The translations under genes were made by a program, and so were the position numbers. This document shows, piece after piece, positions 1 to 8,866 of a stretch of 12,175 bases of DNA (positions are counted from its first letter, which is position 1; the number at the start of each line of letters is the position of its first letter). Source of the stretch: CAJQQY01 sp964352225 (GTDB taxonomy: Bacteria; Bacteroidota; Bacteroidia; Chitinophagales; Saprospiraceae). The notes under the pieces were generated by a model. It made no database searches. It saw nothing but the letters and a program-made list of their open reading frames with translations, and was not told the origin of the DNA. The stretch is taken from contig CAYGRM010000199.1 in the NCBI GenBank assembly GCA_964352225.1, positions 1-12,175 of the forward strand. Reading direction: 5' to 3'.

Positions 1-51
1 GATAATCAGTATTTTATGATTAAAAAAACTGTGCTAAATTAAATAAATGTT

Positions 52-66
52 CTTGGAAAAACCAAG
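52..66. repeat. Small inverted repeat upstream of the T9SS cargo gene
   Basis: CTTGG (52-56) and CCAAG (62-66) flank a five-A loop. The stem is short and has no T-tract on either side. It could be the remnant of a terminator for a gene lying left of the window, or chance. The rest of 1-94 is AT-rich and holds no gene that I can see. Confidence 0.3.
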
Positions 67-94
67 TCAAAAATCGAATTTTAAACTATAATTT

Positions 95-102
95 TAAATT
101 TG
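95..102 (+). promoter_or_regulatory. Candidate Bacteroidota -7 promoter box (TAAATTTG)
   Basis: TAAATTTG matches the Bacteroidota -7 consensus TAnnTTTG exactly and lies 25 bp before the ATG at 128, giving a plausible short leader. I see no TTG/TTTG -33 element at the usual 19-21 bp spacing, so support is partial. A 9-bp word, AATTTTAAA, occurs twice just here (77-85 and 90-98), with the second copy running into the box. This may be an operator or simply AT-rich sequence. Confidence 0.4.
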
Positions 103-127
103 ATCTCATTTCGTGTAAATAATTGAT

Positions 128-3100
128 ATGAAAAAACTTAACATACTATTACTCTTCCTCTTTTTGCAAAATTTATTGTTAGCCCAAGTGCTTTATACAC
201 CCTTTAAAAATATAATAGAAGAATCCTATAATTTCAAATATGTGACCGCTGGAGATATTGATGGAGATGGTCTTGATGAAATTTTAGCAACAAGTCGAAG
301 AAATGAAATATCTCGAATTCATTTTTTTGATATTTCTCCACTTGGAGAAATATCATTGCTACAAGAATTTGTAGTGGTTGATAATTCTTTTTTTCCTGAA
401 CTATTCGATGCTGATAATGATAATGATCTTGATATCATTTGGCCAAATATTTCACAAGTAAGTTATTTTGCAAATGATGGAACTGGTAATTTTTCAACAG
501 ACGAGAGTTTATTTTTTTCCTTTGTAGGTGAGATTTATTTTTATGATTTTGATAATGATGGTGACAAAGATATTTTCCATACAGAATATCCCAATTATAA
601 GTTATTGGAAAATGATAATGGAGTATTTATCGATAATCAAATTATTGGAATAGAACCAACTTCAAGGTATTTGACTTTTGTTGATTTAGATAATGATGCT
701 GATTTGGATATTGTAAGTCTTCATCATGACTTTGGTCAAAGTAATGAAGTTAATTTTACCTATAATGAAAATGGCACTTTTGGATCACCTACCTTAGTTT
801 CCGTTTTACCTTCTGGATACAATCCTGCTAAAATCGAAGTTGGTGATTTGAACAATGATGGATTTGTAGATTTAGGATTTGTAGTTGTAAATAGTTCTAA
901 TTGCTTTATTTTATACAATGCAGGTGATAATTTAGATTTTACAGACATAGAAGAAATATTTTTTGCTGACCAAAAAGGTGGATATGATATGGAACTCATT
1001 GATATTGATGAAGATGGAGACTTAGATATTTTTCTTGGCTCGGCATATAGAGATACAGATTCTCCCATTAATTCTTGGCTAATAAATGAAGGTGATTCTT
1101 TGGCCTTGCAAGAACCTATTTTGACTAATGTTGGGGCTTTAGGTTGGACTTATTTTACCCAAGCTGAATATGATGGTGATTTGGGAAAAGAAATAGTAGC
1201 TGTTTCACTAGTTTACAATCGAGTTTATACTTTAAATTTTGATTTGGTTCAAGATGCCCTTTTGCTCAATGGAAAATATGAAGGCATTAATAATCGTTCC
1301 TTCTCAATTTTCAATACGGATGTAGATTTAGACGGTGATGATGATTTTATTTTATTCGGCTCAGACAGTAAAAATATTACTTGGTTTGAAAATGAACTAC
1401 CAAATGTTGACAATAACTTCTACCCTATTTCTTATGGAGATCATACAACAGGTTATAGATTTGTAGAAGATCTTAATGGAGATGGTTATGATGATATCAT
1501 TAGTACTAGTAATAACAGTTTTTCTAATATCAATGAAAATAGAACTTATATTTATTTGAATCAACCGTTAAGTAATAATTTCTCTGACTCCATTTTTTTG
1601 ACGAATATATTAATTCAAACTTTGGAGGTTTTTGATGCAGATGGTGATAATGATTTAGATTTATTTATTAATGAACAAGGTAGTGATGATTATTTTTTAT
1701 TGGAAAATTTAGATGGAAATGGTAATTATTCATCTCCCATTCTAGTTTACGCTCAGATTACCTCAGCCAATATAACTGCCACAACAGACGACGTAGATGA
1801 TGATGGAGATATTGATGTTATTGTAGCTGCTACTAATTTTCTTAACCCAGGATTAGAGTATGCAATTATGCTTTTAAAAAATGATGGATTAGGTAATTTC
1901 TCTGATGTAAGTCATATTCATACCTTCTCTGGTCAAGCAGGTGGCATCAATTTGGAAATGCATGATATGAATGGCAATGGATTAAAAGATTTAATTTTCA
2001 AAACATCCGTCGACAATAATCAACAAATTGGTATTTGCTACAAAGTTCCAAATACAGGTTCTTTTTCAATTCCAAATATTATCCCCATTAATGTCCCAAC
2101 TGGTTATCAAACCTATCAAATGCCTTTCGTTGAAGATATAGATTTAGACGGTGATTTGGACATCATTGATGGAATTCCCTTTGGAGGGAGTGAAGAAAAA
2201 GTAATTTTTATAGAAAACCGAGATAACTCAGGGCAATTTAATTATCAAACTTTATCGGTTCCCGTACCTAATGTTACCATTTCAAATCTAGTTGATATGG
2301 ATGATGATGGAGACAAAGACTTTATTTTTAATGATGGTTTTGAAATTTTTTGGACAGAAAATACTGCTATTCATCCCTATTGGTTAGAAGGAGATTTAGT
2401 GGCTGATACGATACTTAATTGTACGCAGGATGCAGGTGAAATAACTATTAATGATTGGATCATTATTGCCGAACAATCATCCTATCAATTGGGTGTCGTT
2501 ACAGATTCTTTAGGCCATTATAGAATGCCAATTGACTCTGGGGAGTGGGTAGTTTCTGCCATTTCGAGATCTAATTATTGGACACCTTGCTTTGAAGATT
2601 CCTTGGTGGTGATGCCTGCCAATGGAGATACTATTGTTACTGATTTTTTTATGCAACCAAATGGTGATTGCGGATTTTTAGATTGGGAAATTACTGACAA
2701 TGGAAGATTTAGAATTTGTGAAACGAATACTTCTTCAATTGAAATTTGTAATTATGGAACGGAGACTTTGGAAAATTTACAACTAGAATTGGTTATAGAT
2801 CCATTACTTACATTTGAAAATAGTTCACATCCATTTACCATGATTTCGGCGGATTCGATTTTGATTGAGTTTGGTCCTTTAGAATTTAATGAGTGCGAAA
2901 CGATTACTTTAGATGTATTTACCACTTGTGATAGTGTAGCACTTTTTACTGCGCCATGTATTAATTACCAAATTTTACCAAATGATTTATGCCCTCCTTC
3001 CGATAGCCTTTGGGATGGCTCGATAGTTACGGTAGATGGTTATTGCCAGAATGATAGCATCTTTTTTACTTTGCAAAATATTGGTACTGGAAATATGTCC

Positions 3101-4351
3101 ATGCCTGCACAACATCGAGTTCAGATTATTAATGATGACATTGTGATGTTATTTGAAGTGGATGATTACCAATTGGATGTACTCGAAATTAAAGAACTTA
3201 GCTACCCTACACAGGGGCTTGGATTAAGACTTGCTGCAGATCAAAGTTCCAATAATCCTGCGATTGAAGAAGCAAGTGTGATCGTTCCAAATTGTAATGA
3301 TTTAGCAAATAATGTGGTGGTTAATTGGTTGCCAACTGAAAATGGTAATCCATTTACAGAGTCCGTTTGTAATCCATTTTTTGGTTCCTATGATCCAAAT
3401 GACAAAAGAGCTATTCCAATTGGAATCGGCATGGAAAATAATATCCAAAGAAACTGGGAATTGGACTACACCATTCGATTTCAAAATACTGGAAATGATA
3501 CTGCCTTCTTAGTTGTTTTGCGTGATACCATTTCAGAACACTTAGATTTAGCAACCTTAAATGTAAGAGGAAGCAGTCACCAGTATGCTTATGAAATCAA
3601 TGAAGGACGTGAATTAAAAATTATTTACTCTACGATTGAGTTACCTGACAGTACGACCAATCTGGCTGAGTCGCAAGGCTTTATCGAGTATTCGATTTCT
3701 CCAAAAGCTGATGTCCCTTTTGGAAGTGTGATTAAAAATACGGCCTACATTTATTTTGATTTTAATGCACCGATTATTACCAATACTGTTTTTCATACTA
3801 TTCAAAAACCGGTGGTCTCGACGGTCGAACATATTCAAGTTTGTCAAAATGATATTTATGTGCTGGATACAGTTTTAATAACTGAAACTATTTTCACAGA
3901 ATATGATAGTATTAACTTTGTTTATGTTGATGTGACTCCTACTGTTGAAATAGATACTTCTGTCCAAGTAGAAATAGGAACTATTTATGAAGGGATAGTG
4001 ATAAATTCTGATACTAGTTTTACTGAATTATTTATTGGACAAAATGGGTGTGATAGTGTTGTTAATTATACTGTTTCGATTTTTACGAATACCATTTCAC
4101 CTGATTTTCAAAATGTAAAAGTATTTCCTAATCCAGTTGCCGAACAGTTAAATATTGTCGGAAATGAAAATAGAGAAAACCAAATCTGGCGAATAATTAA
4201 TACTTCAGGAACGATCGTTTGGGAAAAATCCTTAGAGAAATATGAAGCTATGAAAACTGTTTCTTTTGAGGATTTCCCAATTGGAGTTTATTGGTTGGAG
4301 GTGAAATCTGAAAGTGGATTTGGGATTTGGAAAGTGGTAAAAGTAGAGTAA
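128..4351 (+). CDS. Large secreted VCBS/FG-GAP repeat protein with T9SS type A sorting domain
   Basis: A 1407-aa secreted or cell-surface protein. Residues 1-20 are a signal peptide (KK, Leu-rich core, cleavage probably at LLA-Q). Residues about 43-745 carry around 14 Ca-binding-type DxDxDGDxD loops, for example DIDGDGLDEI at 43, DFDNDGDKDIF and DMDDDGDKDFIF from 723; these are VCBS/FG-GAP units expected to form beta-propellers. A prealbumin-like segment follows (about 755-850), then Cys-containing Ig/DUF11-like domains. From 1086 comes the SYDPNDK-type domain that I know as DUF7619, ending in NTAYIYFDFNAPI. A Ser/Thr/Asp-rich linker leads to the C-terminal sorting domain (about 1330-1407: VKVFPNPV, then GVYWLEV and a final KVVKVE strand). 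The domain order indicates export by Sec, then T9SS, with the C-terminal domain removed at the surface. The ligand is unknown; adhesion or matrix binding is an inference. The ATG at 128 is chosen because the signal peptide begins there. The reading frame is intact, and a terminator follows 23 bp after the stop. Confidence 0.93.
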   Translation: MKKLNILLLFLFLQNLLLAQVLYTPFKNIIEESYNFKYVTAGDIDGDGLDEILATSRRNEISRIHFFDISPLGEISLLQEFVVVDNSFFPELFDADNDNDLDIIWPNISQVSYFANDGTGNFSTDESLFFSFVGEIYFYDFDNDGDKDIFHTEYPNYKLLENDNGVFIDNQIIGIEPTSRYLTFVDLDNDADLDIVSLHHDFGQSNEVNFTYNENGTFGSPTLVSVLPSGYNPAKIEVGDLNNDGFVDLGFVVVNSSNCFILYNAGDNLDFTDIEEIFFADQKGGYDMELIDIDEDGDLDIFLGSAYRDTDSPINSWLINEGDSLALQEPILTNVGALGWTYFTQAEYDGDLGKEIVAVSLVYNRVYTLNFDLVQDALLLNGKYEGINNRSFSIFNTDVDLDGDDDFILFGSDSKNITWFENELPNVDNNFYPISYGDHTTGYRFVEDLNGDGYDDIISTSNNSFSNINENRTYIYLNQPLSNNFSDSIFLTNILIQTLEVFDADGDNDLDLFINEQGSDDYFLLENLDGNGNYSSPILVYAQITSANITATTDDVDDDGDIDVIVAATNFLNPGLEYAIMLLKNDGLGNFSDVSHIHTFSGQAGGINLEMHDMNGNGLKDLIFKTSVDNNQQIGICYKVPNTGSFSIPNIIPINVPTGYQTYQMPFVEDIDLDGDLDIIDGIPFGGSEEKVIFIENRDNSGQFNYQTLSVPVPNVTISNLVDMDDDGDKDFIFNDGFEIFWTENTAIHPYWLEGDLVADTILNCTQDAGEITINDWIIIAEQSSYQLGVVTDSLGHYRMPIDSGEWVVSAISRSNYWTPCFEDSLVVMPANGDTIVTDFFMQPNGDCGFLDWEITDNGRFRICETNTSSIEICNYGTETLENLQLELVIDPLLTFENSSHPFTMISADSILIEFGPLEFNECETITLDVFTTCDSVALFTAPCINYQILPNDLCPPSDSLWDGSIVTVDGYCQNDSIFFTLQNIGTGNMSMPAQHRVQIINDDIVMLFEVDDYQLDVLEIKELSYPTQGLGLRLAADQSSNNPAIEEASVIVPNCNDLANNVVVNWLPTENGNPFTESVCNPFFGSYDPNDKRAIPIGIGMENNIQRNWELDYTIRFQNTGNDTAFLVVLRDTISEHLDLATLNVRGSSHQYAYEINEGRELKIIYSTIELPDSTTNLAESQGFIEYSISPKADVPFGSVIKNTAYIYFDFNAPIITNTVFHTIQKPVVSTVEHIQVCQNDIYVLDTVLITETIFTEYDSINFVYVDVTPTVEIDTSVQVEIGTIYEGIVINSDTSFTELFIGQNGCDSVVNYTVSIFTNTISPDFQNVKVFPNPVAEQLNIVGNENRENQIWRIINTSGTIVWEKSLEKYEAMKTVSFEDFPIGVYWLEVKSESGFGIWKVVKVE

Positions 4352-4373
4352 TATTTTTGGCTATCTTAAATTG

Positions 4374-4408
4374 AAAACCTAAATCCTTTCAGAAAGGATT
4401 TAGGTTTT
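4374..4408. terminator. Intrinsic terminator shared by convergent genes
   Basis: A perfect 16-bp stem: AAAACCTAAATCCTTT (4374-4389) pairs with AAAGGATTTAGGTTTT (4393-4408) around a CAG loop. On the plus strand the arm runs into a T-tract to 4411, which makes a strong terminator for the T9SS cargo gene. Read on the minus strand the hairpin is the same and ends in TTTT, so it probably also stops the ravA-viaA transcript, whose last stop is at 4471. Confidence 0.88.
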
Positions 4409-4470
4409 TTTATGATAAATTATTATCGAATAAAGCGATTTGACAAAAAACTACTTAAACATCAATAGAA

Positions 4471-6099
4471 TTAATACCTTTCTTTTATGTCTTGAAATCC
4501 CTTGGTCAAAGCTTTAATAATTCCTTTTTCTTTCGGATCATAAATCCAGTTAGTATCAAAAATATTCACTAAATCACTACTCGCATGCCCTCCCAAAGTC
4601 AAACAATGAAACTGCGTATTTTTATTTTGTTGATGAAAACGAATTTGCTGAAAGACGTCGTCATCTAATTTATGCATGATAAAATCCGAGACCATCAAAA
4701 TATCAGCGTCCTCATAATCATTGGTTCCGAGTTGCCTGATGGCTTCATAGATAGCAAGTGTCGCATCTGTTCCTCCATAAAATGACATTTGCAAAAAGTC
4801 TGCTATCTCATTGATACTATTAGCAATATCATGCAAATCAATCGTTTGAATTCCAGTCGAAAAATTAATCATGTAGGCCTTTCGATTTTGATTCATTGCC
4901 ATTTTTAAAATTCCCAAAGCCAATACTTTGGCAATTTGTTCTGGACGACCTTCCATACTTTCACTCGTATCAATGCAGATGATAAATGGCCCTTTTTCTT
5001 TTTGATTAATCCGTTGATTTATTTCTGTAAAATGATCTTCACTCTTCACTAATTTTTTGTCTTCGTAGCGAAAAGTCATTAGTTTTTTATCTGCATATTT
5101 TTTTAAGAAAAGTAACTCCGTATCTACATCACCGAGCAATCCAGCTTCGGAAGTAAGCATATGATTAAGATCATCACTTTCATGTACCCCCACTATTTCT
5201 GTTCGTTGAGACTCATCGACTACCCATTCTTGACGAATAATGGTTTTCTCTATTTCCTCTTCTTCTATTTCTATTTCAGCTTCTCGCATATTGCCGAGTA
5301 GGTCAGCGAGTTCTTTAACGGACTGTTCATTTTGCAATAATTCATCATATTGATTTAATACATCAAAAGAAGTTTCTTGCCATAATTTTCGAGACAAGTC
5401 CCAGCCAAAATAATCGGTAAAAGGATCTAAAAATTCTCTTAACTTAGAATACTCCTTAACTTTTTCATCTAAAAAATCTACGTAATCTTGTTTCTCTTCT
5501 TCAAATTTTGACATTTGAAAATCTAAAATTTTTGCATGGAGCAGCGCATCCCATTGTGCCAAAATATCATGAAGGATTACTTCTATTTTTTCCTTTCGTT
5601 CTGCTGAAATTTCCTCGATAGATTGGGAAGCGATGAGCGTTTTGAATTTTTCTATGAAAAAATAGGTGTCAATTTGATCTCTCGTGTATAAGCTACTAAT
5701 GTAGGTAGGCAGGGCACTCCAGCGTTTTACAAAAGCTTTCATGGGAGTTACTGCCCAGCCTTCCAAACGCTGAATTTCATTTTCAAAATGATTTTTAGTT
5801 CTTACTTTTCTATATGTTTTTTTCAACCAATAAAGGGTATCAAGAATTATTTGTTTTCGAATTTTATTATTGAATTGAGTAATATCGAGTAGCCCATCGA
5901 TCAAGAAAATTTGGTCTAATGCCTTTCGAAAATACTCATAATATTGATCATTAAGATCAGGAATTATATTTTTATCAGGATCAAATTTGTTTTGAATATA
6001 TTGAATGATGTACGTACGCATTTTTCTATCAAGTAAATTTCCAAACTCGATAAATCTTTCATACTCTTGCTCTAATTCTTTTTCTAAATCTTTGACCAT
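4471..6099 (-). CDS. viaA: ViaA-like VWA domain protein, partner of the RavA AAA+ ATPase
   Basis: A 542-aa cytoplasmic protein. Residues 1 to about 285 are helical and charged, ending in an acidic Glu-rich run, and resemble the N-terminal part of ViaA. The C-terminal von Willebrand A domain (about 370-540) holds a complete metal-ion-dependent adhesion site: DTSES (D377, S379, S381), the Thr of GGTDA (T444) and the Asp of MVSDF (D472). In Escherichia coli ViaA binds RavA, stimulates its ATPase and is linked to fumarate reductase, membrane lipids and aminoglycoside sensitivity; transferring that role here is an inference. E. coli ViaA is somewhat shorter (about 480 aa). It lies 54 bp after the ravA stop, so the two are probably one transcript. 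The frame extends upstream to a TTG at 6108, but ATG at 6099 is preferred because there is no ribosome-binding site favouring TTG. Confidence 0.88.
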   Translation of the reverse strand: MVKDLEKELEQEYERFIEFGNLLDRKMRTYIIQYIQNKFDPDKNIIPDLNDQYYEYFRKALDQIFLIDGLLDITQFNNKIRKQIILDTLYWLKKTYRKVRTKNHFENEIQRLEGWAVTPMKAFVKRWSALPTYISSLYTRDQIDTYFFIEKFKTLIASQSIEEISAERKEKIEVILHDILAQWDALLHAKILDFQMSKFEEEKQDYVDFLDEKVKEYSKLREFLDPFTDYFGWDLSRKLWQETSFDVLNQYDELLQNEQSVKELADLLGNMREAEIEIEEEEIEKTIIRQEWVVDESQRTEIVGVHESDDLNHMLTSEAGLLGDVDTELLFLKKYADKKLMTFRYEDKKLVKSEDHFTEINQRINQKEKGPFIICIDTSESMEGRPEQIAKVLALGILKMAMNQNRKAYMINFSTGIQTIDLHDIANSINEIADFLQMSFYGGTDATLAIYEAIRQLGTNDYEDADILMVSDFIMHKLDDDVFQQIRFHQQNKNTQFHCLTLGGHASSDLVNIFDTNWIYDPKEKGIIKALTKGFQDIKERY

Positions 6100-6153
6100 T
6101 ATATTCAATTAAAAAATTTACCAACCCAATTTTGAATGAACCACCTACCCTAT

Positions 6154-7719
6154 TTAAACATTAGTATAAGAAAATTGCAACTTCTCTAATTGCAATTTCA
6201 AATTCTTCAAACTACTTTCCACTTCTTCAAAATTCTTTTTTACAATCTCTGCATAATCAGGATCGACAAATAAATTTTTATCCAAACCATCTATTTCTTC
6301 TGGAGTATTCTCAGTCATATTTTGGATCTGCTTTTGGATAAATGCCGTCAGCTTTTGATAGCGTTCATCCCAATGCTTTTGTAAGATGTCGTGAGGCGGT
6401 TTCATAATGACTTCCGACTTGTCAATCAACTTGGTAGTCAATTTGTAAATGTTTTGTTTAGAATCATGATTGATCACGATGGTATGATTTTGCTTTCCTT
6501 TGGAAGCACGAATCCGATTGACGAGATTTTTATTTTCATCATAAAAATTAGTCACCATTTCTCCCTCAATAGTCAATTGACGATATTGATTAATTTTGAG
6601 AAATACTCCTTGAAATTTATTGTCTTCTTTTTCTATTTGAAAATATTCATCGTCGATTGACATGAGTTGCTCCTCATTAACGATGTGAGTGATTTTTATT
6701 TCCTTTTCTACATCCTCTTGAAATTCTTTTACTTCTTTTTTAAGCATCGTTAGATTAACCGCCATGGTATAACCATGCTTTGCAACCGCATCGGTCAGGA
6801 TCTCTCGGATTTTTACTTTTTGCGAAGGACTTCCCCATAAGCAATGATGCATGAGAAAACAATCCATCAAATCCACTTTTTTTCTTCCATTCAAAAATGC
6901 AGCAGTCCTCAACAATCGTATGATTTTTTTCCAACGGCGATCATGTACGATTATAGGATCACCGCTTGTGGTTCGAGCATTGTACTCAGCTAATTTCACT
7001 TTGACTAATTGAATCGTATTTAAAACTTCAGGGACAATTTCTACCTGATCTATTTCGCTACTCCATTTTTCCAATTCCGCATTACTTAACTTTAGGTGAT
7101 CTGGAATATCATCTTGGTAAACATCTTTGACATCCGTAATCATCTCTAGAAAATTTTGGAATTGCTTGATGTTTCCCATTTCAAGACGTAAAAGAAACCG
7201 ATCCCAAATTGGAGCAAGATTCGCATTTTTAGGAGGCAACTCATTAGAAGCAGTAATAATACCACGGATGTCTACTTTTAAATCTTCTTCTCCATTTCGG
7301 TATATCTTTTCATTTAAAATAGTCAAAAGTGCATTTTGAATGGCCGGCCCAGCTTTCCATATCTCATCTAAAAAAACAATATTAGCCCCCGGCAAATACC
7401 GATCTGTTAATCGCTCATATTTATCTTCTTCTTTTAGTTTCTTAATTGACACGGGACCAAATACCTCATCAGGTGTACTAAACTTACTCATGAGATATTC
7501 GAAAGAAGTTCCATCAAGAAAGGCGTATTTTAATCGCCTGGCTATCAAGCTTTTACCTACTCCTGGAGGCCCTAAAAGGAAAATACTTTCTCCGGCCACG
7601 GAAGCTAGAAGAGAAAGATTTACAGGTTCTTCCCGTTCGTAAAGACCATTGCAAAGTGCTGCTAAAAGTGCGGTTACTTTTTGTCTAACAGAAATAGATG
7701 ATTCGATGGATTTTGTCAT
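6154..7719 (-). CDS. ravA: RavA-like MoxR-family AAA+ ATPase
   Basis: A 521-aa ATPase. Visible motifs are Walker A GPPGVGKS (50-57), Walker B IVFLDEI (114-120), sensor 1 ITASNE (N159), an arginine-finger candidate R174, and DRRWKK (260-265) in the sensor-2 region. Stretches such as FEYLMSKFSTPDEVFGP, YLPGA.IVFLDEIWKAGPAI and DRRWKK.IRLL are close to E. coli RavA as I remember it, and the length is near RavA's 498 aa. Residues about 340-521 should hold the LARA-like discontinuous domain and a helical end; LARA is what binds the lysine decarboxylase LdcI in E. coli, but no such gene is visible here. RavA forms hexamers that remodel targets with ViaA. This gene is first in the operon with viaA. 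The start at 7719 follows a leader that can fold into a hairpin ending one base before the ATG. Confidence 0.93.
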   Translation of the reverse strand: MTKSIESSISVRQKVTALLAALCNGLYEREEPVNLSLLASVAGESIFLLGPPGVGKSLIARRLKYAFLDGTSFEYLMSKFSTPDEVFGPVSIKKLKEEDKYERLTDRYLPGANIVFLDEIWKAGPAIQNALLTILNEKIYRNGEEDLKVDIRGIITASNELPPKNANLAPIWDRFLLRLEMGNIKQFQNFLEMITDVKDVYQDDIPDHLKLSNAELEKWSSEIDQVEIVPEVLNTIQLVKVKLAEYNARTTSGDPIIVHDRRWKKIIRLLRTAAFLNGRKKVDLMDCFLMHHCLWGSPSQKVKIREILTDAVAKHGYTMAVNLTMLKKEVKEFQEDVEKEIKITHIVNEEQLMSIDDEYFQIEKEDNKFQGVFLKINQYRQLTIEGEMVTNFYDENKNLVNRIRASKGKQNHTIVINHDSKQNIYKLTTKLIDKSEVIMKPPHDILQKHWDERYQKLTAFIQKQIQNMTENTPEEIDGLDKNLFVDPDYAEIVKKNFEEVESSLKNLKLQLEKLQFSYTNV

Positions 7720-7720
7720 T

Positions 7721-7761
7721 TTTGATCTGATATTATTTATTTAGGAATCTAACAGATCAAA
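7721..7761 (-). promoter_or_regulatory. Inverted repeat in the ravA leader, possible operator or start-masking hairpin
   Basis: TTTGATCTG (7721-7729) and CAGATCAAA (7753-7761) are perfect 9-bp inverted arms separated by 23 bp. The arm nearest the gene ends one base before the ravA ATG at 7719. As DNA it could be a repressor site. As RNA the 9-bp stem would cover the region a ribosome must bind. An inner TTAG/CTAA pairing could add a little stability. I see no clear -7/-33 pair upstream, so the promoter is not placed. Confidence 0.45.
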
Positions 7762-7976
7762 TAAGAATTGGTTGAAAAAGAAAGGAAGTGTTTAAAAGCA
7801 TGTTTAAAATGAAGAGCATTTGAAAAAATATTAATTAGATAAATTCTATTAATTATGTGGAAATTGTAAAACCAAAACCAATAAAATAAACATGAAATAG
7901 GGATTAAAATAATTACATTTTGGGCTAGCTTCCTATTAAATAACAATACATTTACACCTCAATAAAAATTCTAAAT

Positions 7977-8861
7977 ATGGGACATATACATAAAAATAAG
8001 CTATTGCAAAATCATATAGATAATCCCCTTGAAAAGAATAACATTTCACGATTTGACTGGACTGGTAAAATTACTACTGTAAAATTTCAAAACATCCAAA
8101 TATCAAGTATTGAAAGAACTGATAGCAACAATGAGAATATTTTAGGAAAAGGATTTTATAATGAATTCGGATTTAATTCTCCTTTAGGTTTTGAGAAAAC
8201 GCCAATTGGTGGTTGGTTTCACAAAATAGGTATAGGCTTATTAAGAAAAGAAGATAATGATTATCTATTCAATAAAAATTACGAAATCAAACCAGCGGAT
8301 TTTGAAATTTTTACCGAATCAAACAGAATAATAATTACATGTAAGTCGCTGACTGTCAATGGCTATTCCTATATTTTGACAAAAGAGATTGAATTGCAGG
8401 AAAGCAATTTTACCATCAAATATGATTTAAAAAACACGGGAGAAAAAAATATAATTACTGACGAATACGTACACAGTTTCATGGCAATAAATAAAGATTT
8501 AATCGGTAGCAATTATCAACTAAAATTCCCTTTTCAATCAAAACCTCAGCTTTTTGAAGAAACCGTTAATCCTGAACGTAAAGTTGAGATTGAACAAAAT
8601 GAAGTAAAGTTTAACGGGTCACCGAAAGAGCAATTCTTTTTTAGTAATCTTTCAGGAAATGACTTTGTTGATGCTGGATGGGAATTAATCAACACTAAAA
8701 GTAACATGGGGATAAGTGAAACTGGAAGTTTTCAAACCAATAAAGTGAATCTTTGGGGATGGAGACATGTGATTAGCCCAGAGCTATTTTTTAATATATT
8801 TATCAAACCTGGGCAAGCTGTTCAATGGTCTAGAACTTTTAATTTTCATAAAATAAAATAG
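7977..8861 (+). CDS. Galactose mutarotase-fold (aldose 1-epimerase-like) protein
   Basis: A 294-aa protein with no signal peptide, so probably cytoplasmic. It is beta-rich and has landmarks of the aldose epimerase superfamily: GGWFHKIGIGLLRK (H82), EYVHSF (H166, the likely second active-site His), and a closing SPELFFNIFIKPGQAVQWSR segment, in which E269 could serve as the general base and PG..W.R is the usual last strand motif. Known members interconvert alpha and beta anomers of free sugars or hexose phosphates; the substrate here cannot be read from sequence and no sugar genes are nearby. Many Bacteroidota members are annotated only as hypothetical. The start at 7977 follows an A/T-rich leader; a weak TACATTTA at 7947-7954 could be a -7 box, with TTTG at 7919-7922 slightly too far upstream. 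It stands alone, divergent from ravA and convergent with the DUF763 gene, whose stop is only 5 bp away, with no terminator between them. Confidence 0.72.
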   Translation: MGHIHKNKLLQNHIDNPLEKNNISRFDWTGKITTVKFQNIQISSIERTDSNNENILGKGFYNEFGFNSPLGFEKTPIGGWFHKIGIGLLRKEDNDYLFNKNYEIKPADFEIFTESNRIIITCKSLTVNGYSYILTKEIELQESNFTIKYDLKNTGEKNIITDEYVHSFMAINKDLIGSNYQLKFPFQSKPQLFEETVNPERKVEIEQNEVKFNGSPKEQFFFSNLSGNDFVDAGWELINTKSNMGISETGSFQTNKVNLWGWRHVISPELFFNIFIKPGQAVQWSRTFNFHKIK

Positions 8862-8866
8862 CAAGT

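Noticed and set aside
99..106. TTTGATCT word shared by the first gene leader, the ravA leader and (as TTTGATC) the lipoprotein promoter, as a common regulator site
   Set aside because: The word also occurs inside the viaA coding region (near 5676), its spacing and orientation differ in each leader, and TTTG is partly explained by the -7 box.
6100..6108. TTG at 6108 as the viaA start
   Set aside because: It adds three residues only; an in-frame ATG lies at 6099 and nothing upstream favours the rarer codon.
7749..7946. 65-aa minus-strand reading frame between ravA and the mutarotase gene
   Set aside because: Its composition is that of translated AT-rich DNA (Phe, Ile, Asn, Tyr), it has no family resemblance, and it overlaps the ravA leader inverted repeat.
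8862..8866. A terminator between the convergent mutarotase and DUF763 genes
   Set aside because: Only five bases separate the stops and no hairpin with a T-run is found nearby; the transcripts probably overlap.
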